The position numbers and the translations under genes are program-made. DNA of 64,000 nt. Origin: JAJYQH01 sp036261615. Lineage in GTDB: Bacteria; Actinomycetota; Actinomycetes; Propionibacteriales; Propionibacteriaceae. The notes under the pieces are model-generated. The model was not told the DNA's origin. It searched no databases and was given only the letters and a program-made list of their open reading frames with translations. The stretch spans positions 1-64,000 of the forward strand of contig DATAKK010000055.1 in the NCBI GenBank assembly GCA_036261615.1, in the 5' to 3' direction. Below, piece by piece: positions 42,690 through 51,765 of this stretch (positions within the stretch are counted from its first letter, which is position 1; every line of letters starts with the position of its first letter).

Positions 42690-42950
42690 ATGAGCCAGCA
42701 GCTTGCCCCCGGAGCCCAGACCGTCGTCGACGAGCGCATCGTCGCCGAGGAGGACGGCGATCACGACCGGTTCTCCCATTACGTGCCGAAGGCGAAGCTC
42801 ACCGAGGCGCTCGTGATGGGCACGCCGGTCGTCGCCCTCTGCGGCAAGGTCTGGGTGCCGTCCCGCAACCCCGACAAGTACCCGGTGTGCCCCGAGTGCA
42901 AGGAGATCTGGGAGTCCCTCCAGCCCGGAGCCGGAAAGAACGGCGCCTGA
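42690..42950 (+). CDS. DUF3039-family protein
   Basis: 86 aa actinobacterial protein of unknown function. The FSHYVPKAKLTEALVMGTPVVALCGKVWVPSRNPDKYPVCPECKEIWE stretch is diagnostic; the cysteines in ALCGK and CPECKEIW could bind zinc. Its stop overlaps the next start by one base (TGATG), so the two are co-translated. Confidence 0.9.
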   Translation: MSQQLAPGAQTVVDERIVAEEDGDHDRFSHYVPKAKLTEALVMGTPVVALCGKVWVPSRNPDKYPVCPECKEIWESLQPGAGKNGA

Positions 42951-43354
42951 TGCTCTGCCACATCGCGATCGCCTCCGAGTGGGACGCCGCGCAGGCCGGC
43001 GGCTGCTACGACCGCTCCACTCGCGCGACGTCGATCGCCGAGGTGGGGTTCATGCACGCCAGTGACTCCTACGAACAGGCGTCCCGGGTGTTGCGCTACC
43101 TCTTCGGCGACGTGGACGAGCCCCTCGTGCTGCTCGACCTCGACACCGCGGAGATCGCGCGCGCCGGACTGGTGATCCGCCACGAGTCGGTGTCGCCGAA
43201 GGATCCCGCCTCGGAGAAGTTCCCCCACATCTACGGGGGACCGCTTCCGCTCACCTGCGTCCGGCGGGTGCAGCGGTTCGAGACGGCCGACGCGCTCCTG
43301 GCCGTACTGGACGCCGGCGAGTCCCCGCTTCCGAACTCCAACTCCGCGGCCTGA
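42950..43354 (+). CDS. DUF952-family protein
   Basis: 134 aa. CHIAIASEWDAAQAGGCYDRSTRATSIAEVGFMHASDSYEQASRVLRYLFGDVDEPLVLLDLDTAEI matches DUF952, a fold often compared with ADP-ribosyltransferase-like or RNase-toxin-like proteins, but no activity is established. Translationally coupled to the DUF3039 gene; convergent with ahcY. Confidence 0.87.
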   Translation: MLCHIAIASEWDAAQAGGCYDRSTRATSIAEVGFMHASDSYEQASRVLRYLFGDVDEPLVLLDLDTAEIARAGLVIRHESVSPKDPASEKFPHIYGGPLPLTCVRRVQRFETADALLAVLDAGESPLPNSNSAA

Positions 43355-43376
43355 CCCGGGCCGCTGTCGCCGGAAT

Positions 43377-43440
43377 CTGCGTCACCTGCCATACCCCCTC
43401 CCGTGAGGGCGGGGTATGGCAGGTGAGGTCAATTTCGCAG
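43377..43440. repeat. Dispersed palindromic intergenic repeat, copy 2
   Basis: 64-nt element ending GTCAATTTCGCAG, in the same orientation as copies 3 and 4. It lies between the convergent DUF952 and ahcY stops and contains the terminator at 43383-43425. Confidence 0.75.
43383..43425. terminator. Bidirectional terminator inside repeat copy 2
   Basis: 15-bp perfect stem CACCTGCCATACCCC (43383-43397) and its complement (43411-43425), with a further small CTC/GAG pairing in the loop. It serves convergent genes. Confidence 0.75.
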
Positions 43441-43465
43441 AAGAGCCCGGGGAGGGGCGGACCGC

Positions 43466-44893
<1,428 letters not shown>

Positions 44894-44941
44894 GGCGGCG
44901 AGCTTACTGCCCCGCTACCGGCCCCCTCACCTCGTCGCTGC

Positions 44942-45382
44942 TCAGGCGGCGGTGGCGGCGATGTGCGTGAGCGCGAGGTCGTAGCCGCCGAGGCCCAGCC
45001 CGACGATGACGCCCGTCGCGTACCGCGACACCACCGAGTGGTGGCGGAACTCCTCGCGCCGGTGGATGTTCGAGATGTGCACCTCGATGACCAGCGGCAC
45101 CTGCGCGACGGCGTCCGCGATGGCGATCGAGTAGTGGCTCCACGCGGCAGGATTGAGCACGACCGGGATCGAGGCGTCGGCAGCCTCGTGCAGCCACGTG
45201 ACCAGTTCGCCCTCGTGGTCGGTCTGTCGCACCTCGACGTCCAGCCCGAGCCCGGCACCGGTGCCGACGAGGTGGTCCACCAACTGGTCGTGGGTGACGG
45301 ACCCGTAGATCTGGGGCTCCCGGCGTCCGAGCCGCCCCAGGTTGACGCCGTTGAGCACGAGCACCCGCCGCAGTTCACTCAT
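44942..45382 (-). CDS. aroQ: type II 3-dehydroquinate dehydratase
   Basis: 146 aa shikimate-pathway enzyme. VLVLNGVNLGRLGRREPQIYG with the catalytic Tyr, HEGELVTWLHEAAD, VVLNPAAWSHYSIAIADAV and EVHISNIHRREEFRHHSVVS with the catalytic His are all present. It lies alone between ahcY and the CDF gene, so it is not in an aro operon here. Confidence 0.95.
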   Translation of the reverse strand: MSELRRVLVLNGVNLGRLGRREPQIYGSVTHDQLVDHLVGTGAGLGLDVEVRQTDHEGELVTWLHEAADASIPVVLNPAAWSHYSIAIADAVAQVPLVIEVHISNIHRREEFRHHSVVSRYATGVIVGLGLGGYDLALTHIAATAA

Positions 45383-45424
45383 GGCTCGGACCCTATCCGT
45401 CAGCGCCCGCCCCGGGCCACCTGC

Positions 45425-46405
45425 TCACTCGTCGGCAGGAGCGGCCGGCCGGTAGTCCTCGCGGTAGATGTCCGGCTCGAGGTAGAGGGCGCTGACCCGG
45501 GGCTCGGCGGCCCGGATGCGGACCTCGGCCCCGTCGATGATCTCGGCGACCCGGCGGGCCGACTCGGTGGGCTCGACCGCGATCTTGGCGGCCAGCAGCA
45601 CCTCCTCAGGCCCGATGTGCATGGTCTTGAGGTGGATGATCCGCTCGACGCCCGGGCTGCCGACGATCGCCTCGGTCATTCTCGCGACGGCCTGCGGCGA
45701 GGCCGATTCGCCGATGAGCAGGCTGCGGATCTCGATGCCCAGGGTGATGGCCACCGCGATGAGCAATAGACCGATGAGCGCGGTGCCGATGACGTCGAAG
45801 ATCGGGTCACGGGTCAGCAGCGTCATGCCGACGCCGAACAGGGCGAAGACGAGGCCGATGAGCGCGGCGGAGTCTTCGAGCAGGACGACGGGCAGCTCGG
45901 GCGCCTTGGTGGCCCGGATGAACCGGTGCCAGGGCATCCCTCGGCGCCTGGGGTTGGACTCGCGCATCGCAGTGCGCAGGCTGGTGCTCTCGGCGACGGC
46001 CGCGAGCACCAGCACCACGAGCGGGACCCACCACCAGCGGGAGTCGAGCAGTTCGTCGGGAGCGCCCGAGCGGGCATGCTGCCACTTGCTGTACGCCTCG
46101 AAGAGGGCCGACACGCCGCCGACGCTGAACAGGATCACCGCGACGAGGAACGCGCTCACGTAGCGGGCCCCGCCGTAGCCGAACGGGTGCTCGGCGTCCG
46201 GCTTCTGCGTCGCGTGCCGCCCGCCCCACAGCAGCAGCACCTGGTTGGCCGTGTCGGCGACCGAGTGGATCGACTCGGCGAGCATCGACGAGGCGCCGGT
46301 GAGCAGCCAGGCGAGGAACTTGGTCAGCGCGATCGCGAGGTTGGCGGTCATCGCCGCCAGCACGGCCACCCGGCTGGAGCCCTCATGGGCCTGGTCAGAA
46401 CTCAT
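45425..46405 (-). CDS. cation diffusion facilitator (zinc/cobalt exporter-like)
   Basis: 326 aa. Six membrane helices, the ASSMLAESIHSVADTANQ metal-binding helix 2, a HPFGYGGARYVSAF loop, a helix 5 with SAALIGLVFALFGVGMTLLT and a soluble C-terminal domain. DMT metal specificity cannot be read. ATG 46405 overlaps the SIS-protein stop by 11 nt. Confidence 0.9.
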   Translation of the reverse strand: MSSDQAHEGSSRVAVLAAMTANLAIALTKFLAWLLTGASSMLAESIHSVADTANQVLLLWGGRHATQKPDAEHPFGYGGARYVSAFLVAVILFSVGGVSALFEAYSKWQHARSGAPDELLDSRWWWVPLVVLVLAAVAESTSLRTAMRESNPRRRGMPWHRFIRATKAPELPVVLLEDSAALIGLVFALFGVGMTLLTRDPIFDVIGTALIGLLLIAVAITLGIEIRSLLIGESASPQAVARMTEAIVGSPGVERIIHLKTMHIGPEEVLLAAKIAVEPTESARRVAEIIDGAEVRIRAAEPRVSALYLEPDIYREDYRPAAPADE

Positions 46406-47459
46406 CTCGTCCTTCCGCTCGTCCGAGCCCGATGGCGAGGTAGGCCGCCCCGAACAGCCCGTGCACGAGCAGCGCGGCGTAGGTGGCCACCGGACGGCCG
46501 CCGCCGTCTCCGCGGACGACGCATACCCGCACGTCGTGGGCGGCGGCCAGAGCAGCCAGCATGCCACGGTCGCGGCGCACGGACGGGCTGTCGGACTCCT
46601 CGTCGAGCAGCACCAGCACCGGACGGGTGGGTTCGTCGGGCCCGTCGACGGGGTCGGCGAACGGGTCGCGCGGGTGTGCCGCCTCGACGAGCGGGGCGAG
46701 GTCGCTGGCGTCCGCGGCCAGGGCGGGGCGACCGCCGGCGAGCCGCAGCGCCTCGGCGATCCGCCGGCTGGCCCGGGCGGACAGCACCGAGCCGCCCCAC
46801 ACGAGCGGGAGCGCGTCGGCGAGCCCGAGCGCGAGGTCCTTCGCGGGGTTGTGGGCGAGGTCGACGTGCGGCGAGCACTGCTCGGCGACGGCGTCCACCG
46901 CCTGGGCGACGACCTCCGGGCGCACCACCGGCCCGAGGTCGAGCGCGTGCAACCACTCGAGCATGCACACCGCGGTGGCGAGGGGATCCCTGATGGTCAC
47001 CGGCAGCAGCAGCGTCGACCGGGACGCCGCCTGCTCGGCCACCGGGGAGTCGGGAGCCGCCGCGACGAGCAACCGGGCGCCGCGACGGCGCGCCTCGGAC
47101 ACGATCGACTGGAGCCCGGGGTGCGACCCGGTCGAGGCGAGCACCACGACGAGGTCGAGCGGGCCCACCCACCCGGGCAGCGAGTCGAACGGCCAGGCGA
47201 CCAGCGGCACCGGGCACACCGGCTCGAGCACCGCGCGGATCAGCCGGGACTCCCCGCCGACGACGATCACGCCGCGCGGGCGGCGTCCGGCGTCGAAGGA
47301 CCCCAGCAGGCCCTGGGCGGTACCCGCGGCTGCCATCCCGGCGGCGGTCATCCGGATCCGGGCGCCCGTCGAGGCGATCCAGCGCAACTGGCCGTCGGCC
47401 GCGGCCAGCGCGACGGGGTCCTCGAGCCGCGCATCGTCGAACCCGCCGGCGTCCGGCAT
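46395..47459 (-). CDS. SIS-domain protein (actinobacterial mannose-cluster type)
   Basis: 354 aa soluble protein. An SIS-type sugar-isomerase fold is suggested by DLVVVLASTGSHPGLQSIVSEARRRGARLLVAAAPDSP and a second half with LPLVWGGSVLSARASRRIAEAL. In mycobacteria a similar protein lies between manA and manB (pmmA). It may act on a phosphosugar, but the catalytic residues are not evident, and no manA is found in this window. It lies 2 nt from the Trm112-like gene. Confidence 0.7.
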   Translation of the reverse strand: MPDAGGFDDARLEDPVALAAADGQLRWIASTGARIRMTAAGMAAAGTAQGLLGSFDAGRRPRGVIVVGGESRLIRAVLEPVCPVPLVAWPFDSLPGWVGPLDLVVVLASTGSHPGLQSIVSEARRRGARLLVAAAPDSPVAEQAASRSTLLLPVTIRDPLATAVCMLEWLHALDLGPVVRPEVVAQAVDAVAEQCSPHVDLAHNPAKDLALGLADALPLVWGGSVLSARASRRIAEALRLAGGRPALAADASDLAPLVEAAHPRDPFADPVDGPDEPTRPVLVLLDEESDSPSVRRDRGMLAALAAAHDVRVCVVRGDGGGRPVATYAALLVHGLFGAAYLAIGLGRAEGRDEF

Positions 47460-47461
47460 GG

Positions 47462-47662
47462 TCAGCTCCGCTGCTCGCCGGGACGCCGGGCCTCGTCGAT
47501 CAGCAGCACCGGGATCCCGTCACGAACCGGGTAGGCGAGACCGCACGCCGGAGAGGCGCACACGAGTTCCTGGCTGTCGTAGTCGACCGCGAACTTGCTG
47601 TGGCAGGCCGGGCAGGCAGCGATCTCCAGGAACTCGGGTGACAGGTCCATCGTTTCACTCAT
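47462..47662 (-). CDS. Trm112-family zinc-ribbon protein
   Basis: 66 aa. LEIAACPACHSKFAVDYDSQELVCASPACGLAYPVRDGIPVLL is the Trm112 pattern with two cysteine pairs. In other organisms Trm112 proteins activate methyltransferases; the bacterial role is unknown. GAGGAATCGC precedes the ATG at 47662. Sits between manB and the SIS gene. Confidence 0.88.
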   Translation of the reverse strand: MSETMDLSPEFLEIAACPACHSKFAVDYDSQELVCASPACGLAYPVRDGIPVLLIDEARRPGEQRS

Positions 47663-47755
47663 GCGATTCCTCGTTTCCGACCCGTCGGGCGCGACGGGTC
47701 CCGCGGCCATTGTCTCTCAGGGGGCGTGCGCCGCCGGCGTGCCGGGGCCACGGGG

Positions 47756-49159
47756 TCAGCCGACCGGCAGCTCGTCGCGGCGGGTGCCGGCCCGCACCAG
47801 CGCGGCGACGTCGTCGCGAACCGCCGCCATGACGTCTGGGTCCTTCGCCTCGACGTTCAACCGGAGCAGCGGCTCGGTGTTGCTCGGCCGCAGGTTGAAC
47901 CACCAGGGACCGCGCTCGGCGGCGTCCCCCGAGACGGTGAGCCCGTCGCCCCAGTCGGCGCCGCCCCGGCCCTCGAACGCGGCAGCGACCACGCGCATCG
48001 AGGCGGCGGCGTCGTCGACGACGAAGTTGATCTCGCCGGAGTTGTGGTAGCGCTCGAACTGGTGCACGAGCTGCGACATCGACAGGTCGCTGTGGCCGAG
48101 CAGCGACAGCACGTGCAGGGCGGCCAGCATGCCGGTGTCGGCGCCCCAGAAGTCGCGGAAGTAGTAGTGGGCGGAGTGTTCCCCGCCGAAGATCGCCCGG
48201 TGCTCGGCCATCTTCGCCTTGACGTAGGTGTGCCCAACGCGGGAGACCACGGTGGTGCCGCCGCTCTCGGCGACCACCTCCGCGACGGTGTGCGAGGTGA
48301 TCGAGTTGACCACGACGGTCGCCCCCGGCTCGCGGCCGAGCTCGGAGCGGGCGATGAGGGCGGTGACGATCGAGGGGGTGACGACCTCGCCGCGCTCGTC
48401 GATGAGGAAGCACCGGTCGGCGTCGCCGTCGAAGACCAGCGCCAGGTCGGCGTCCTGGTCGCGCACCGCCCGCTGGGCGTCGAGGAGGTTCTCGGGGATC
48501 AGCGGGTTGGGCTGGTGGTTGGGGAAGGTGCCGTCGAGGTCGAGGTAGAGCCCCACGATGGTGAGTCCGAGGCCGTCGAGCACGGCGTGCGCGGTGTGGC
48601 CCGCCATCCCGTTGCCGGCGTCCACGACGACGGTGAGCGGGCGGAGTCCGTCGAGGTCGACCAGACTGCGCAGGTAGCCGGCGTAGTCGGCGAGGGTGTC
48701 CGCCCGGGTGATCGAGCCCGCCGGCGTCCCGTCGTCGGCGGGGGCGCCGTCGAGCTCGGCCCCGCGCCGGGCCACCTCGTCGAGGAAGGCGGGGGTGACG
48801 GGCTGCGCGCCGGGGAGGCAGAACTTCACTCCGTTGTAGTTGGGCGGGTTGTGGCTGGCGGTGAACTGGACGCCGGGCAGGTTGCGGCTGCCGGACGCGT
48901 ACCAGAGCTGGTCGGTGCTGGTGAGCCCGAGTTCGATCACGTGGGCCCCGGCCTCGGCGGCGCCGGCCGCGAACGCCCCGGCCATCTCCGGCCCGGACAC
49001 GCGCATGTCGCGGCCGAGGACGAACTCTGCGCCCTGCAGCCCGCTCACCTCGACGTACGCGCGGCCCAGGGCGCGGGCCCCGGCGACGTCCCATTCGGCA
49101 TCATCACCGCCCACGATCCCCCGGATGTCGTTGGCCTTGAAGATGCTCGGTGTGATCAC
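47756..49159 (-). CDS. manB: phosphomannomutase/phosphoglucomutase
   Basis: 467 aa enzyme interconverting mannose-6-P and mannose-1-P, feeding GDP-mannose made by ManC at 56.3 kb. Phosphoserine loop TASHNPPNYNGVKF, metal loop VFDGDADRCFLID, sugar loop GGEHSAHYYFRDFWGADTG and C-terminal RPSNTEPLLRLNVEA are intact. Start is GTG at 49159 with a TAGTCT -10 six nt upstream, so likely leaderless. Confidence 0.95.
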   Translation of the reverse strand: MITPSIFKANDIRGIVGGDDAEWDVAGARALGRAYVEVSGLQGAEFVLGRDMRVSGPEMAGAFAAGAAEAGAHVIELGLTSTDQLWYASGSRNLPGVQFTASHNPPNYNGVKFCLPGAQPVTPAFLDEVARRGAELDGAPADDGTPAGSITRADTLADYAGYLRSLVDLDGLRPLTVVVDAGNGMAGHTAHAVLDGLGLTIVGLYLDLDGTFPNHQPNPLIPENLLDAQRAVRDQDADLALVFDGDADRCFLIDERGEVVTPSIVTALIARSELGREPGATVVVNSITSHTVAEVVAESGGTTVVSRVGHTYVKAKMAEHRAIFGGEHSAHYYFRDFWGADTGMLAALHVLSLLGHSDLSMSQLVHQFERYHNSGEINFVVDDAAASMRVVAAAFEGRGGADWGDGLTVSGDAAERGPWWFNLRPSNTEPLLRLNVEAKDPDVMAAVRDDVAALVRAGTRRDELPVG

Positions 49160-49165
49160 CGGACC

Positions 49166-49171
49166 AGACTA
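49166..49171 (-). promoter_or_regulatory. -10 element (TAGTCT) of manB, leaderless
   Basis: Minus-strand TAGTCT ends 6 nt from the GTG at 49159, with no Shine-Dalgarno between. Confidence 0.45.
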
Positions 49172-49221
49172 GTGGGCGGCCGCCGGTGCGATCGGGGAAC
49201 CGGACGACCGCGTCGGACCGG

Positions 49222-49608
49222 TCAGGCCTGGGCGAAGCGCTTGCGGCGGCGGTGTTCGTCGAGCCTCACGATGCCCGGGACCACCGGGTCGCCGGACTCC
49301 ACCCCGAGCAGGTCCGGGTCGTCGTGGCGCAGGCCGACCGCGCGGACGGCGGCGGCGAGGGCGTCCAGGTCGTCGAGCGAGGGCCCCGGGCTGGTCTGCT
49401 CGAGCGGCAGCCGGATGATCTCCCACCCCACCGGCACGGTGAGGGTCTCCGCGTGCACCCGGCAGAGGTCCCACACACTCGGCTCGCGCTGGATCGACAG
49501 GGGCCCGAGCACGACCTGCCGGTCGGCGTAGCTGTAGGTGAGCGACGCGATCGCCGCGCCCGCGCATCCGGAGCGGTTGCAGCGGCGTGGGCGGGGGCTT
49601 GCTGGCAC
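49222..49608 (-). CDS. DUF3499-family protein
   Basis: 128 aa, the Rv3258c family. RRCNRSGCAGAAIASLTYSYADRQVVLGPLSIQREPSVWDLCRVHAETLTVPVGWEI contains a short Cys pair (CNRSGC) and a later C in DLCRVH that could hold zinc. Function unknown. GTG at 49608. Always beside manB in the actinobacterial cluster, as here. Confidence 0.9.
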   Translation of the reverse strand: MPASPRPRRCNRSGCAGAAIASLTYSYADRQVVLGPLSIQREPSVWDLCRVHAETLTVPVGWEIIRLPLEQTSPGPSLDDLDALAAAVRAVGLRHDDPDLLGVESGDPVVPGIVRLDEHRRRKRFAQA

Positions 49609-49632
49609 ACGGCGACGCTAGCGGCCGACCGT

Positions 49633-49638
49633 TACAGT
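49633..49638 (+). promoter_or_regulatory. -10 element (TACAGT) of the Rv3259-like gene
   Basis: TACAGT ends 7 nt before the ATG at 49646, again a leaderless arrangement, divergent from the DUF3499 gene. Confidence 0.5.
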
Positions 49639-49645
49639 TGCCGGT

Positions 49646-50074
49646 ATGCCACGCCGACGCGACCGTCACGACCGGGGCATGCGGGGTCCGCTCGCCCTGC
49701 CCAACCGCTACCTCGGACGACCCGTGCCGTTGCAGCGTCCGGTGCCCCGCAGCGACTACTTCGTCGGGTGCGTCGCCGAGGCCGTGGCCCTCGTGCAGCA
49801 GAGCTGCCCCTCGGTGCTGGTGGGCGTCGACATCGGCAGCGAGGAGGTGCCGGGCCGCACGGTGTTGTGGCGCGAGGACCGGGTTCCGCTGGCCGCTGCG
49901 GTGGAGGCGACTCCGACCGAGGCGGCGCGCATCGTCCTGTACCAGCGCCCGCTCGAGCACCGGGCGTCCAGCCGGGCCGCGCTGCGCGAACTCGTGCACC
50001 GCACCCTGGTCGAGCAGCTCAGCGCGCTCACCGGACGCAGCGTCACCGACATCGACCCCGATATCGACGACTGA
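49646..50074 (+). CDS. Rv3259-like metallopeptidase-family protein
   Basis: 142 aa. The region SSRAALRELVHRTLVEQLSALTGRSVTDIDPDIDD corresponds to the conserved C-terminal part of the actinobacterial metallopeptidase family (Rv3259-like, HExxH-superfamily by annotation), but no HExxH motif is visible here. Protease activity is therefore doubtful. Linked to DUF3499/manB as usual. Confidence 0.75.
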   Translation: MPRRRDRHDRGMRGPLALPNRYLGRPVPLQRPVPRSDYFVGCVAEAVALVQQSCPSVLVGVDIGSEEVPGRTVLWREDRVPLAAAVEATPTEAARIVLYQRPLEHRASSRAALRELVHRTLVEQLSALTGRSVTDIDPDIDD

Positions 50075-50125
50075 CGTTCGTCCGGGCCGACAACCACCGC
50101 TCGCCACCGCACCCGGGGGTTCCCC

Positions 50126-50195
50126 CGAAACGTGCACCACCTGCCATTCGCTCGCCCTGGAGGCTGGTGTGTGGCAGGTGGGGTCAATTTCGCAG
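50126..50195. repeat. Dispersed palindromic intergenic repeat, copy 3
   Basis: 70 nt from CGAAACGTGCACCACCTGCCA to GTGGCAGGTG and GTCAATTTCGCAG. With copy 4 it lies in the 383-nt convergent gap 50075-50457 between the Rv3259-like and DUF5719 stops. The rest of that gap holds no gene I can support. Confidence 0.8.
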
Positions 50196-50271
50196 GGGAC
50201 GCCCGTGGGGCCGCGTGGCAGCGCGCCGGGGTCTCCGGGGGCGCCCCGGAAGCCGGCCGACTCCCGGCGCC

Positions 50272-50342
50272 CCGAAACGTGCACCACCTGCCGTTCGCTC
50301 GCCCTGGAGGGGGGTGTGTGGCAGGTGGGGTCAATTTCGCAG
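50272..50342. repeat. Dispersed palindromic intergenic repeat, copy 4
   Basis: Near-identical to copy 3 (few substitutions), 76 nt downstream and in the same orientation. The pair looks like a recent local duplication. Confidence 0.8.
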
Positions 50343-50457
50343 AAGGCGTCGTTCACGGGGCCGGCCGGGTAGCGGTCGGGAGAAGCGACGCAGCGTTCTG
50401 ATCGCCGGATGTGCACCCGCTACTCGGGGCTGCGTCCGCGGCCCGGTTCGGGTCGGC

Positions 50458-51765
50458 TCAGTGCAACGAGGGATTGATCGCGAGGCTGATGCTGCCCGTC
50501 GAGGACGCCTCGCTGGCCGCCGCCATCACCGCCACCTTGTTGTTGGAGAGCATGCCGACCGCCGCGGACACCGGCCGGCTGGACGAGAGGTGCAGCACCG
50601 TCTGCTTCTCCAGGCTGATCACGGCGAGCGCGCCCGGGGGGATCACCCGGCTGGTCACCGCCGGGTTGCCAGAACCCGACGTGAGGCTCACCTCGACCGT
50701 GGCGCTGGCGGTGCCGGGGTTCAGCACGTACAGCGACGCGTCGGTCGGCACGACCGCGTTGAGTTGCGGCAGCACCGGTGCGGCGCTCAGCTGGAGGCCC
50801 GACTTGTCGCCCACCTGTGCGGAGGCGACGAGCGGCTGGTCGGACGAGACCTCCAGCCCCATCTCGTCACCCGACACGGGCTTGGAGATGTCGAGGCTGA
50901 CGGTCTGCTGGGCGGGCACGGTCACCTGCTGGGCCCCGGCGAGGTTGATCCGGCCGGTGCGGGTGAGCCCCGCCACGCTCGCCGTCGCGTCCCGCGTCCC
51001 GGGATTGGTCACCATGACCCTCACCTTCGCCGCGCCCTTCGGCACGGCCGGGATCGACGTGACCAGTTGCGGAGCCTGGGCCGACTGGGCGCCGAACGAG
51101 CTGCTGGTGATCGGGCGGGCCAGCGCGAGCACCCGGCCGGAGTCGGTGCTCACGCCGATGCCAGCGGCGCCGGACCCGGCCACCACCGACAACGGCACCA
51201 CCCGTGACGACTGGGGTTGCACGACGAGGCCGCGGGCGCCGGCCACCGACCGCACCCCCTTGCTGGTGTAGAAGGTGAGATTGACCGCCACCGACACCGG
51301 GTCGGGGTTGACGAGCAGCAGGTCGGCCGTGGACAGGTCGGGAACGTTGACGTAGGAGTTGGCGGACGCCGCGGCGCATGCGGCCCACGCCCACTGGGAA
51401 CCCCGGGCGAGGATGCCGCCCACCGGCTGGTCGGCCCCGCTCGGTTGCAGCAGCCAGGACTTCTTCGCCGCGTCGCGCTGCACCAGACCGCTCACGCTCG
51501 ACGGCGTCCCACCGAGGGAGGTGACACCGAACGGCGCGGTGCTGCTGCCGGCCACCAGCGTGGCGGAGGCGTTGAGCGAGGGGCAGGCGAGGCTGCGCAC
51601 CGACGTGGTCGTCACGTTCTCGCCGTTCGTGTGCGCGGGGTGGAGGAGCAGGCTCACGAGGCTGAGCAGCACGAGCAGGACCAGCCCGAGGACCAGGCGG
51701 AGCGAGCGAGCGGAGGCGAGGGGCCGGGCGATGGCCGACCAGCGCGGCGCGGACGGGTCAGCCAC
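50458..51765 (-). CDS. DUF5719-family membrane-anchored protein
   Basis: 435 aa. A single N-terminal membrane helix (LVLGLVLLVLLSLVSLLLH) is followed by a large extracytoplasmic part rich in Val/Thr/Ser beta repeats (VRVMVTNPGTRDATASVAGL, SLYVLNPGTASATVEVSL). It matches DUF5719, regularly encoded next to the large GT2 protein. Function unknown; a role in the same envelope glycan is inferred from linkage. GTG at 51765 overlaps the GT2 stop by 8 nt. Confidence 0.82.
   Translation of the reverse strand: MADPSAPRWSAIARPLASARSLRLVLGLVLLVLLSLVSLLLHPAHTNGENVTTTSVRSLACPSLNASATLVAGSSTAPFGVTSLGGTPSSVSGLVQRDAAKKSWLLQPSGADQPVGGILARGSQWAWAACAAASANSYVNVPDLSTADLLLVNPDPVSVAVNLTFYTSKGVRSVAGARGLVVQPQSSRVVPLSVVAGSGAAGIGVSTDSGRVLALARPITSSSFGAQSAQAPQLVTSIPAVPKGAAKVRVMVTNPGTRDATASVAGLTRTGRINLAGAQQVTVPAQQTVSLDISKPVSGDEMGLEVSSDQPLVASAQVGDKSGLQLSAAPVLPQLNAVVPTDASLYVLNPGTASATVEVSLTSGSGNPAVTSRVIPPGALAVISLEKQTVLHLSSSRPVSAAVGMLSNNKVAVMAAASEASSTGSISLAINPSLH

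Noticed and set aside
43377..43440. SAM/SAH riboswitch upstream of ahcY
   Set aside because: The hairpin is downstream of the ahcY stop, and the true ahcY upstream gap is only 48 nt with no riboswitch-like structure.
49186..51207. Long plus-strand frame of 673 codons crossing DUF3499, the Rv3259-like gene and DUF5719
   Set aside because: It is antisense to recognised genes, Arg/Pro/Gly-rich, and passes straight through the palindromic repeats. It is a typical GC-rich shadow frame.
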